Source: Thermoflavimicrobium daqui
GTDB taxonomy: Bacteria > Bacillota > Bacilli > Thermoactinomycetales > Thermoactinomycetaceae
Reading direction: 5' to 3'
Length of the DNA: 64,000 bases
NCBI RefSeq assembly: GCF_003313465.1
Contig: NZ_KZ845664.1
Coordinates: 310,001 to 374,000 of the forward strand
Shown here: positions 9,108 to 16,779 of the stretch, piece by piece
How the letters are laid out: the number at the start of each line of letters is the position of its first letter
Position numbering within the stretch: position 1 is the stretch's first letter
Notes under the pieces: model-generated
Told to the model about the DNA's origin: nothing
Database searches by the model: none
What the model saw: the letters and a program-made list of their open reading frames with translations, nothing else
Translations under genes and position numbers: made by a program

Positions 9108-9980
9108 ATGATCTTGCCTTATTGGATTTTACTCAGTGTCGTTTTGATTGTTACGATGTATATAACGATGATGATCTCTTCTTATAAAAAACAGATCTCT
9201 AACATGTCTGCTATGATGATTGCGATGACTGTTTCGATGATATCAAGCCTATATTTGGGAACTATTTTGGGTGTAATTGGGCAAAATCGGATGTTAGAGC
9301 CAACGATCATGGCTATTGTTTATGGGATGATTATCGGATATTTACTCGGTAAACCGTTTACGATACTAGCTATATTAGATGGCGTCATGGCTGGAGTTAT
9401 GGGAGGTATGATGGGAGCCATGCTAGGAGTCATGGTTCTCAATCAGTCTCCCTTTTGGGTCTTATTATTATTAGGGATTATTTTTTTATTTATTATGTTG
9501 CTTTTGTATCACTGGGTTAAACAAAAGGCAGCGGAACAGCATTCAATATCTGAGAAATATACATGGATTTTCTTTTTATCGTTACTCTTATATATGATAA
9601 GTTTTTTAGTTTTCTCAGCTGAGTCCAGAACCCAGCTAATCAATTGGTGTCGAATTCCAAATTCAATAACCAATCAAGTTAAAGAGCCTGAAGTGAAAGT
9701 AGAAGCGAAAAATGGTCACCAAGATATCCGAATTCAAGTACAAGCGACCGGTTATATTCCAAATCAAATCAAAGTGAAAGCAGGAATCCCTATTCATATT
9801 CATTTTATCAATCCTGATCCCCAAAATTGTGCTTCTCATATCATTATGGAGGACTTCGGGATTAAACAGTTTTTAAAGAAAGGTGAAACAGTTATTAAAT
9901 TGCCAGCCCAATCTAAAGGAACATATTCATTTCATTGTGAAATGAATATGTTTTTTGGAAAGATTATTGTGGAGCCGTAA
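9108..9980 (+). CDS. Membrane protein with C-terminal cupredoxin domain
   Basis: The first 180 residues hold about five to six transmembrane segments, one very rich in Gly and Met (GVMAGVMGGMMGAMLGVMVLN). The C-terminal 100 residues form a cupredoxin domain outside the membrane. Its copper ligands are visible as the NCASHIIM block and FHCEMNMFFG, giving the His, Cys and Met of a type 1 or quinol-oxidase-like copper site. Such fusions are common in Firmicutes and are usually linked to copper handling or electron transfer. The GGAAGG site abuts the ATG, so TTG 9114 could be the real start. A strong terminator follows. Confidence 0.8.
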   Translation: MILPYWILLSVVLIVTMYITMMISSYKKQISNMSAMMIAMTVSMISSLYLGTILGVIGQNRMLEPTIMAIVYGMIIGYLLGKPFTILAILDGVMAGVMGGMMGAMLGVMVLNQSPFWVLLLLGIIFLFIMLLLYHWVKQKAAEQHSISEKYTWIFFLSLLLYMISFLVFSAESRTQLINWCRIPNSITNQVKEPEVKVEAKNGHQDIRIQVQATGYIPNQIKVKAGIPIHIHFINPDPQNCASHIIMEDFGIKQFLKKGETVIKLPAQSKGTYSFHCEMNMFFGKIIVEP

Positions 9981-9986
9981 GCAGTT

Positions 9987-10037
9987 GAGCTGATATAGAT
10001 AGTCGTTTTTCTGGTACATCTATATCAGCTCTATTTT
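9987..10037 (+). terminator. Rho-independent terminator
   Basis: GAGCTGATATAGAT (9987-10000) pairs with ATCTATATCAGCTC (10018-10031), followed by TATTTTTT. Confidence 0.8.
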
Positions 10038-10066
10038 TTATGGATTGGCTGTTCCTTTAAACCTAC

Positions 10067-10450
10067 TTAGAGTCTTCCACCATGTTTTTCTAATAATTCG
10101 CAGGCTTCATCAAATCGACTTTCATCAGTAATGACGGTAAGACAAATATCTTCTGCATGGTCGAAGGCAGAACCATCTGCCATTCCACTAGCATCAGGAT
10201 GAGCGGTAGCTAAGATTCGTAAATCATTATTGATGGGGGGTAGACCCAGTGTCGTTGTGGTTAACGAGTTAGCTTGGCGATGAAAGAGCCCATGGGTTTC
10301 ATCATCTAAGTCAGGCTCTCTTCCACCACCAGGTATAGGGGAAAAGCGATCCACTTGAACGATATCAAAACCACGCTCTTTTAATTCATGAGCAGCTGCT
10401 TGTGCTTTGTCGACAGTATGAAAAAAAGCGAATATATTTTTTTGTGTCAT
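10067..10450 (-). CDS. Conserved-looking hypothetical protein, stress-type small alpha/beta
   Basis: A 127-residue soluble protein. The start (FAFFHTVDKAQAAAHELKERGFDIVQVDRF) and the end (ICLTVITDESRFDEACELLEKHGG) look like two halves of a ferredoxin-like alpha/beta fold, reminiscent of general-stress proteins that track a residue pair of helices. A Gly/Pro-rich loop (IPGGGREPDLDDE) separates them. No catalytic motif is visible. ATG 10450 is chosen because GGAGGAG lies a few bases upstream. Function unknown. Confidence 0.65.
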   Translation of the reverse strand: MTQKNIFAFFHTVDKAQAAAHELKERGFDIVQVDRFSPIPGGGREPDLDDETHGLFHRQANSLTTTTLGLPPINNDLRILATAHPDASGMADGSAFDHAEDICLTVITDESRFDEACELLEKHGGRL

Positions 10451-10639
10451 AGACTCCTCCAACTTTATTTTACTATTAATGTATCCGATCCATCATTAAG
10501 TTATTGCAAGGATCATGAAATCGAGGAAACGATTTTTATTTCGGAGATTGGCTGTTTTTGAGGAGCATACACCTTATACTTGAAATGAATATCGTTTCAA
10601 GATAAAATGAACTTGTTCTTGCAAAAAAAAGGAAGCAGA

Positions 10640-10720
10640 GATGAGGTACAGTAACTGGCGAGAAAGTGGAAGAAACCACAAGGGAGCTGTACGGATCTGA
10701 ATGCCGCTCGCCTGGGCAAG
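10640..10720 (+). promoter_or_regulatory. ZTP/ZMP riboswitch (pfl motif)
   Basis: The leader of folD carries the conserved pieces of the pfl (ZTP) riboswitch in order: AACTGGCG (about 10663-10670), TGGAA...ACCAC, GGGAGC (10682-10687) and the 3' pseudoknot block CCGCTCGCCTGGGCA (10704-10718). The aptamer binds the purine intermediate ZTP/ZMP, which accumulates when 10-formyl-tetrahydrofolate is short, and switches on folate one-carbon genes. Finding it in front of folD fits the known role. Confidence 0.9.
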
Positions 10721-10768
10721 AGACTATATACACTGGTAGAATCAATCAGTATATATAGTCTCTTTACC
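10719..10768 (+). terminator. Riboswitch-controlled terminator before folD
   Basis: AGAGACTATATA (10719-10730) pairs with TATATAGTCTCT (10752-10763), followed by a short T-rich stretch. The stem begins right after the aptamer pseudoknot block, so ligand binding can compete with it. The arrangement predicts an ON switch. Confidence 0.75.
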
Positions 10769-10786
10769 ATTTTGGGAGGCGAAAAG

Positions 10787-11644
10787 ATGAGTAAAACTTT
10801 GATATTGGACGGGCTACGGGTGGCACGAGAAATTCATCAGCAAACTCAAAAGCGAGCACAAAAATTACGAGAACAAGGTATAGTCCCGTGTTTGGCTACG
10901 GTGTTAGTAGGGGATGATCCTGCATCTCATACATATGTGCGTATGAAAGGGAAGGCTTGTGAGAAATATGGGCTCTCCTCCATTCGTATTCAATTACCTA
11001 CAGAAACAACGACAGAAGAGCTGGTCGCTAAAATTGAAGAGCTTAATCAAGATGAGCGAGTGCATGGGATTTTGTTACAACACCCTGTTCCATCGCAAAT
11101 TGATGAGCGTAAAGCATTTGAAACGATTGCACTACATAAAGATGTCGATGGGGTAACGAGTCATGGATATGGGGAAGTTTCCATGGGCTTTGGAGAGTTT
11201 CCTTCTTGTACACCTGCTGGAATCATGGCTATTTTAGATTATTATCAAATCCCAATCGAAGGGAAACATGCGGTTGTGATTGGTCGAAGTCCGATTTTAG
11301 GAAAGCCAGCATCACAACTTTTGCTCAATCGGAATGCAACCGTTACTGTATGTCATTCGCGGACAGTTGATCTTGCGAACCACGTCTCGCAAGCAGATAT
11401 TATTATCGCGGCGGTAGGTAAACCGCGTTTCGTCCAAGGAGATTGGGTGAAACCAGGGACCGTAATTATTGATGCAGGATACAATAAAGGGAATATTGGA
11501 GATGTCGACTATGAGGCTTGTTTCTCCAAAGCGAGTGCAATTACGCCTGTACCCGGTGGACCCGGTCCTGTCACCATTGCTATATTACTAAAACATACTG
11601 TCGATGCAGCAGAAAGAATGCTGAACAGGCTAGTTTATAAATAA
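10787..11644 (+). CDS. folD: Bifunctional methylene-THF dehydrogenase / methenyl-THF cyclohydrolase
   Basis: FolD interconverts 5,10-methylene-, methenyl- and 10-formyl-tetrahydrofolate, supplying one-carbon units for purines. The 285-residue length is standard. The substrate block (VGDDPASHTYVRMKGKACEKYG) carries the catalytic Tyr and Lys of the Y-x3-K pair. GILLQHPVP and DVDG follow, then the NADP fold (VVIGRSPILGKPASQLL) and the C-terminal PVPGGPGPVT signature. ATG 10787 follows GGGAGG. It is a single-gene unit regulated by the ZTP riboswitch in its leader and ended by a strong hairpin. Confidence 0.95.
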   Translation: MSKTLILDGLRVAREIHQQTQKRAQKLREQGIVPCLATVLVGDDPASHTYVRMKGKACEKYGLSSIRIQLPTETTTEELVAKIEELNQDERVHGILLQHPVPSQIDERKAFETIALHKDVDGVTSHGYGEVSMGFGEFPSCTPAGIMAILDYYQIPIEGKHAVVIGRSPILGKPASQLLLNRNATVTVCHSRTVDLANHVSQADIIIAAVGKPRFVQGDWVKPGTVIIDAGYNKGNIGDVDYEACFSKASAITPVPGGPGPVTIAILLKHTVDAAERMLNRLVYK

Positions 11645-11683
11645 AAAGGAAACCATACTGAAGTACAAGTCTATATAAAATAC

Positions 11684-11731
11684 ATAAAAAAACGAGTATA
11701 AAATAAATCCTATTTTACACTCGTTTTTTTT
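11684..11731. terminator. Bidirectional terminator between folD and the AraC gene
   Basis: A long stem of AAAAAACGAGT...TAAAATA and TATTTTACACTCGTTTTTT lies between converging genes. T runs on both strands suit both directions. Confidence 0.8.
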
Positions 11732-11750
11732 ATGATCAATAATTATCCAT

Positions 11751-12605
11751 TTACCGTTTTTTTTCGATGGGTATCCATAGTTCATTTTTGTTTTCTTCGA
11801 TAGGTAAATAGCATTCGATTGCAGGTAAATAAGCAAGGTCATAAATGGATGCTGGAACCCATTCTGTATATAAACGTTTCCAAATCTCTTGAATTCCTAA
11901 GGGATGACCTGGTGCTTCGAATACCGCCCATGTAGCTTCAGGAAAATCAATTTTTATCATCCCCTTTGGTGGAATGTGGTCGGAAGTGATTGCTAATAAA
12001 TAGTTAAATTCTTCATTCTTACCGAATTCCCCATCTGCACAAACCCCTAAAATGCCTCTTAATTTGTGTTTAAGTTTACGAATTTTCCATAGTTCCTCAA
12101 AGATTCCCTCTCTTTGTGCATTTGCCCATATACGAGGTATGATGCTAAAAGCATCATTTGTGTTGATTCGTTCTTTTAGTCCCACAATGGAGAATGCCGT
12201 GATTTCTTCAATCCTATAGTTCATTTCCGTAACTCCTTTGATTGAAAGTTGAAAAGTTATTCGTGGGTAAGCTTTAAGATGTGTTCCAAGATTGCGGGCT
12301 GCTGTCGGTGTAACCCCATGCAAATGTTGAAATGCTCTAGTAAATGCTTCAGGAGAATCATAGAGATATTTGCTTGCAAGATCAATGACTTTAATATTAC
12401 TGTTTTGCAGTTCAAAAGCCGCTAGTGTAAGACGTCGTCGCCTAATATATTGCGATAACGACATATCCGTAATATAAGAGAACATACGTTGAAAATGGTA
12501 AACAGAGCAACATGCCAATTTCGCTACATCAGAGTAGTCAATCTTTTCTGTTATATGATCTTCTATATAGCTGATCGCTTCATTCATTCGTGTAACCCAA
12601 TCCAT
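11751..12605 (-). CDS. AraC-family regulator with effector-binding (GyrI-like) domain
   Basis: A 284-residue Rob/SoxS-style activator. Residues 1-105 hold two helix-turn-helix motifs: YSDVAKLACCSVYHFQRMFSYITDMSLSQYIRRRRL, then VIDLASKYLYDSPEAFTRAFQHLHGVTPTAAR. Residues 125-284 form a GyrI-like ligand-binding domain (MNYRIEEITAFSIVGLKERI...), with the expected Glu/Trp-rich end CYLPIEENKNELWIPI. Such proteins sense hydrophobic drugs or antibiotics and activate exporters or detoxifiers. The start is ATG 12605, with AAAGGA upstream. No obvious target gene is adjacent. Confidence 0.88.
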   Translation of the reverse strand: MDWVTRMNEAISYIEDHITEKIDYSDVAKLACCSVYHFQRMFSYITDMSLSQYIRRRRLTLAAFELQNSNIKVIDLASKYLYDSPEAFTRAFQHLHGVTPTAARNLGTHLKAYPRITFQLSIKGVTEMNYRIEEITAFSIVGLKERINTNDAFSIIPRIWANAQREGIFEELWKIRKLKHKLRGILGVCADGEFGKNEEFNYLLAITSDHIPPKGMIKIDFPEATWAVFEAPGHPLGIQEIWKRLYTEWVPASIYDLAYLPAIECYLPIEENKNELWIPIEKKR

Positions 12606-12779
12606 TTTTACTAGCATCCTTTCTACTGTCAAATAATAAAAATTATTCCTATAATAACTGGGGTTATTCTGCAAACCAGAGCGATGAGCAGCTGTATGAT
12701 GCAAAGCTTATCATAGATAAAATCCGAATGTCTGATATTCTCTGCACGATAATGCAAGGTGATTATATTCAGAGGAAGG

Positions 12780-12816
12780 AAAAAAGCTTGAGAACCGATT
12801 TTTCCCAAGCTTTTTG
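12780..12816 (-). terminator. Terminator of the YitT-family gene
   Basis: AAAAAGCTTG and CAAGCTTTTT form the stem; on the minus strand it ends in a T run. It lies just past the stop of the YitT gene. Confidence 0.65.
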
Positions 12817-12843
12817 AATGCTCCACAAATAAAGAGCTTTTCT

Positions 12844-13719
12844 CTATTTGGTTTGTGCAAATCCTTCACCTAATACCTCGATGGAGTTAGAAATAATGAC
12901 AAAGGAAGACGGATCCGCTTCTTTAACTAATTGCTTTAACTTCGTTAACTCACTTTGGTCTAGCACACAGAGTAGGACAGGGCGCTGGTCATTGGTATAT
13001 CCACCAACGCCAGAGAGTTTTGTCACACCTCGATCGATCTGTTTTAGAATTACTTCTCGAATTTCTTCTTCTTTGTTAGAGATGATAATAGCCATTTTGG
13101 TATAACTCATCCCTATTTGAACCACATCAATGATTTTTCCTGAAATATAAATACTAATGATAGCATATAAGGCAAGTTCGAGATTAAACACGAGTGCTGA
13201 GATCAATACGATAATACCATCGATTAAAACCATGCTAATTCCAAGAGAAAGATTTGTATACTTATGGATAATTTGACCAATGATGGCTGTTCCTCCAGTT
13301 GATCCTTTACCACGAAAAACTATCCCCAGTCCTAAGCCGATCCCAAGTCCTCCGAATAACGCTCCTAATAAAGGATCGTGTGTAATGGGCTTGATCCCTT
13401 CTGTCAAATAAACGACTAACGGTAAAAATGATGTGCCAACCAGAGTTTTAAGGCTAAATTCTTTTCCAAGTAGTATCATACCTAAAAAGAATAAGGGGAT
13501 ATTAAAACCCCATTGGACAAATGATGGTTTAAAGCCCCATAAACCATACAGAACCGTACTTAACCCACTTACTCCGCCAGCGGCGATGTTATTAGGTAAC
13601 AAAAAGAGGTTAAAAGCCAGTGCGATAATCGCTGCGCCTATCAGGACTTCGAGATATTCTAAGAGTAAAATGACACGAGGTGGAAATGACAAAATACGAC
13701 GATAGATAGCTTCTCCCAT
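12844..13719 (-). CDS. YitT family membrane protein (DUF161 + DUF2179)
   Basis: A 291-residue protein with five to six transmembrane helices in the first 200 residues (AFNLFLLPNNIAAGGVSGLSTVLYG, then GLGIGLGLGIVFRGKGSTGGTAIIG). A cytosolic DUF2179 domain follows (AIIISNKEEEIREVILKQIDRGVTKLSGVGGYT), ending in FVIISNSIEVLGEGF. These are family signatures of YitT/YvjA/YqfU proteins, whose transport function is not settled. The start is ATG 13719, with AGAGG upstream. The following 480 bases (13720-14199) contain no convincing gene. A 38-codon frame at 13945-14061 has an AAGGA site but no recognisable content. Confidence 0.88.
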   Translation of the reverse strand: MGEAIYRRILSFPPRVILLLEYLEVLIGAAIIALAFNLFLLPNNIAAGGVSGLSTVLYGLWGFKPSFVQWGFNIPLFFLGMILLGKEFSLKTLVGTSFLPLVVYLTEGIKPITHDPLLGALFGGLGIGLGLGIVFRGKGSTGGTAIIGQIIHKYTNLSLGISMVLIDGIIVLISALVFNLELALYAIISIYISGKIIDVVQIGMSYTKMAIIISNKEEEIREVILKQIDRGVTKLSGVGGYTNDQRPVLLCVLDQSELTKLKQLVKEADPSSFVIISNSIEVLGEGFAQTK

Positions 13720-14256
13720 ACTATTCACCTCTTTTTTGTATGAATTAATTTTGCCCAGACTTTTGGCAGTATAACATCAAGCAGAAAATATTGTAAACAA
13801 CATCAATGTGACGCTTTACCCTGATATAGCTTTGCAGAAGTATAACCAATTTGAGAGAAAATGATGTTTAAAACATGCTCAAATATCGTAAAGCCTATTC
13901 ATCCAACTAAATGAAGACCGATATGTAATAAGGAATAAAACAAAATGGATCAACATAAACATGTAGGCGACAACAACTTGGACAAGATTGCTGTTTTTAA
14001 AAAGGAAATGACCGAAGCGATTTTCAAGTTTATCGAACAAGGTAGGCTGTGTCGCATTTAGACTGATAGCTAGTGTAGGATAGCAAAAGCGAAAAAGATA
14101 TACAGGCTATGATATGGATAAATGAAAATTATAATTTTTTATATGAATCTTAAAATTAACTCGCATGTTCAATTTGATTATGAAGGGAGTGGATGAAACA
14201 TCGAACTAACTACGATTCACGGCATCTATTTATTATTTATTCTATTAATTATCACC

Positions 14257-15579
14257 GTGATGATTTTTCGTAGAGATCCGTCGCTAATCTGTATGATCGG
14301 TATCTTTACGATTGCATTGGTTGCGACAGAATCATTGATTCATTCCGTTGGCATCATCTTTTATAGTTTTGTATACACGTTGCGTGAACTATTAGGTACA
14401 GTGATGATCGTCTGTGTTATTGTTGCCATGAGTCGTGTATTGACAGATTCCGGAGTCAATGAAGTTATGATCCGCCCCATTACGAAATGGATTCGAACTC
14501 CCAGCCAAGCATATTGGATTATTGGCTTTACGATGATGGTCGCTTCTTTCTTTTTTTGGCCTTCCCCTGCTGTTGCTTTTATCGGAGCGATCATGTTACC
14601 TGTTGCTTTAAAAGCAGGCCTTCCTGCTTTAGGAGTGGCGATTACGATGAATTTATTTGGCCATGGGGTAGCATTATCAGGGGATTTTATCATTCAGGCG
14701 ATTCCTTCTCTTACAGCTAAAGCTTCAGGGCTTACTGTAGAACAATTAGTATCTGCTAGTATCCCTCTTGTGGTAATGATGGGAGTAATTACTACTGTGG
14801 TCGCTTATTTCCTAATTATGAAGGAGACAAAATCTGGAGGGATTCAACTCCCTATTCAATCGTTAAAGAAGCAAGAAACTGAGCAGAAAAAACGATTAAA
14901 CTGGAGAGTAAAGCTACTCGCTGTATCGATCCCGATCTTATTTCTACTTGATATTATTGCCATGAGAATTTATCGACTCAAGGGAGAAGATGCTACAGCT
15001 TTACTGGGAGGAACCGCTTTATTGATCGTTATCATTACCATCTGTTTCTGTTATCAAGAAAAGCGATTCCAACGGATAACGGAATATTTATTACAAGGGT
15101 TTAAATTTGGCTTTACTGTATTTGGAGCTGTCATTCCGATTGCTGCATTTTTTAGTTTGGGGGGCTCCGGAATCGAACGCATTATGGGAAATGTGCTCCC
15201 CACCACATCACAAGGAATTGTGAATGACTTAGGGGCGGTACTCGCTTATACGATCCCGTTTAATGAAAGTATCGGAGTACTTGCATCAATGCTTGTAGGA
15301 GTGATTACTGGATTAGATGGATCAGGTTTTTCAGGGTTATCTTTAGTTGGATCAACTGCCAAATTATTTGCGATGACGATGGATGCGAATACCGCTCAAT
15401 TTGCAGCACTCGGTCAAATTGCTGCAATTTGGGTAGGAGGAGGAACGATTATTCCTTGGGCTTTAATTCCAGTAGCTGCAATTTGTGGTATCGATCCGAT
15501 CGAATTGGCTCGTCGCAACCTATTTCCGGTATTAATCGGTTTATGTGCTACGACTGGCTTTGTCATTATACTAGGTTGA
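14257..15579 (+). CDS. Multi-pass permease, probable ion/organic-anion transporter
   Basis: A hydrophobic protein with about 11 membrane segments. It has two similar helix-breaking regions, FWPSPAVAFIGAIMLPVALKAGLPALG...GHGVALSGDF and GVITGLDGSGFSGLSLVGSTAKLFA...WVGGGTIIPWALIPVAAICGIDP. The inverted-repeat look and Gly/Ser/Asp-rich hairpins are typical of the ion-transporter superfamily (NhaC, GntP, CitM relatives), but I cannot name a substrate. The first GTG/ATG pair (14257) has no ribosome binding site. The frame is open back to 14197 and encodes another hydrophobic helix (IHGIYLLFILLIITV). GAAGGGAG at 14182-14189 points to a start near 14200, where only ATC is available (see findings). 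Confidence 0.75.
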   Translation: MMIFRRDPSLICMIGIFTIALVATESLIHSVGIIFYSFVYTLRELLGTVMIVCVIVAMSRVLTDSGVNEVMIRPITKWIRTPSQAYWIIGFTMMVASFFFWPSPAVAFIGAIMLPVALKAGLPALGVAITMNLFGHGVALSGDFIIQAIPSLTAKASGLTVEQLVSASIPLVVMMGVITTVVAYFLIMKETKSGGIQLPIQSLKKQETEQKKRLNWRVKLLAVSIPILFLLDIIAMRIYRLKGEDATALLGGTALLIVIITICFCYQEKRFQRITEYLLQGFKFGFTVFGAVIPIAAFFSLGGSGIERIMGNVLPTTSQGIVNDLGAVLAYTIPFNESIGVLASMLVGVITGLDGSGFSGLSLVGSTAKLFAMTMDANTAQFAALGQIAAIWVGGGTIIPWALIPVAAICGIDPIELARRNLFPVLIGLCATTGFVIILG

Positions 15580-15581
15580 TA

Positions 15582-15617
15582 AGAGGGTCTCTATTTATTT
15601 ATTAGGGGTCCTTTTTA
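15582..15617 (+). terminator. Terminator-like hairpin after the permease
   Basis: AGGGTCTCTA and TAGGGGTCCT can pair using G-T wobbles, followed by TTTTTATTG. It is weaker than the others. Confidence 0.45.
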
Positions 15618-15699
15618 TTGTTTCAAGTAAAAATAGTTATTGATCACAAGTTATTTTTTTGTGTTAACATACTATCAGTGAGTAAAAGGAGGAAAGAGT

Positions 15700-16692
15700 A
15701 TGTTATTTCTCGACAACCAGAATATAACAGATCCGCGTATGAACTTAGCGATTGAAGAATATGCTTTAAAGCATTTGGATATTGAAAATACCTATTTACT
15801 TTTTTATATCAATCAACCCTCGATTATTATAGGAAAACATCAAAATACAGTTGAAGAGATTCACGTGGACTATGTACGTGAAAATGATATTTATGTGGTT
15901 CGCCGTTTATCAGGAGGAGGAGCCGTTTATCATGATTTGGGGAACTTAAACTTTAGCTTTATTACCAAAGATGATGGTAAAAGCTTCGCTAATTTCCGCA
16001 AGTTTACAGAGCCAGTGATTCAAGCGTTGAACCAGCTAGGTGTACCTGCAGAGTTAAGTGGACGTAATGATATATTAGTTGAGGGTAAGAAAATTTCAGG
16101 TAATGCGCAGTTTTCTTCTCGTGGACGGATGTTTAGTCATGGAACACTGATGTTTGATGTGGACTTAGAACGGGTGGGACATGCTTTAAATGTGAAAAAG
16201 GAAAAGATTGAGTCCAAAGGGATTAAGTCTGTTCGAAGTCGCGTGGCCAATATCACTGAATATTTGCAGCATCCGATGACGATTCAAGAGTTTAGGCACT
16301 TCATTTTACAACACATTTTTGCGCAAAAAGACCCCATTCCAGAGTATAAGTTCACAAAGCAGGATTGGGAGAAAATACATCAAATATCGAAAGAGCGTTA
16401 CCAGAGCTGGGATTGGAATTATGGCGAATCACCTATCTTTAATGTGAAGAATACCAAACGGTTTCCCATTGGTTCCATCGATCTTCGCCTTAATGTTGGT
16501 GAAAAAGGTATTATTCAAAGCTGCAAAATCTACGGAGACTTTTTTGGTGTTGGGGATGTGGCAGATATTGAGCAACGTCTTATCAACAAACGGTATGATC
16601 GCCATGAGATCGAACAAGCTATCCGAGATCTGAATCTCGAATATTACTTTGGAAAAATCTCTAAGGAAGAATTTTTGGATTTAATCTATTAA
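15700..16692 (+). CDS. lplJ: Lipoate-protein ligase
   Basis: The enzyme activates lipoate with ATP and attaches it to lipoyl domains of 2-oxoacid dehydrogenases or GcvH. The length of 330 residues matches LplA/LplJ. The N-terminal domain has NQPSIIIGKHQNTVEEI and the signature VVRRLSGGGAVYHDLGNLNFSFI, with GRNDILVEGKKISGNAQF containing the catalytic Lys. The C-terminal accessory domain is present (SPIFNVKNTKRFPIGSIDLRLNV). The start is ATG 15700 behind AAAGGAGG. The gene is alone, so it probably serves salvage of free lipoate. Confidence 0.93.
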   Translation: MLFLDNQNITDPRMNLAIEEYALKHLDIENTYLLFYINQPSIIIGKHQNTVEEIHVDYVRENDIYVVRRLSGGGAVYHDLGNLNFSFITKDDGKSFANFRKFTEPVIQALNQLGVPAELSGRNDILVEGKKISGNAQFSSRGRMFSHGTLMFDVDLERVGHALNVKKEKIESKGIKSVRSRVANITEYLQHPMTIQEFRHFILQHIFAQKDPIPEYKFTKQDWEKIHQISKERYQSWDWNYGESPIFNVKNTKRFPIGSIDLRLNVGEKGIIQSCKIYGDFFGVGDVADIEQRLINKRYDRHEIEQAIRDLNLEYYFGKISKEEFLDLIY

Positions 16693-16702
16693 AAGTAGAT
16701 AA

Positions 16703-16757
16703 GGGTTCCGCTAACAGCTTCCAAATGGAAATATGCGGTTTAGCGAAACCCATTTTT
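16703..16757 (+). terminator. Rho-independent terminator
   Basis: GGGTTCCGCTAA pairs with TTAGCGAAACCC with one mismatch, followed by ATTTTTTAT. It lies between converging genes. Confidence 0.65.
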
Positions 16758-16779
16758 TATGACTTTCTAAATATGAGGA

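Noticed and set aside
10536-10745. Minus-strand frame of 69 codons
   Set aside because: It lies across the ZTP riboswitch and has no start signal.
13945-14061. 38-codon frame with AAGGA upstream (MDQHKHVGDNNLDK...)
   Set aside because: Too short, no recognisable motif, no terminator; kept only as a note.
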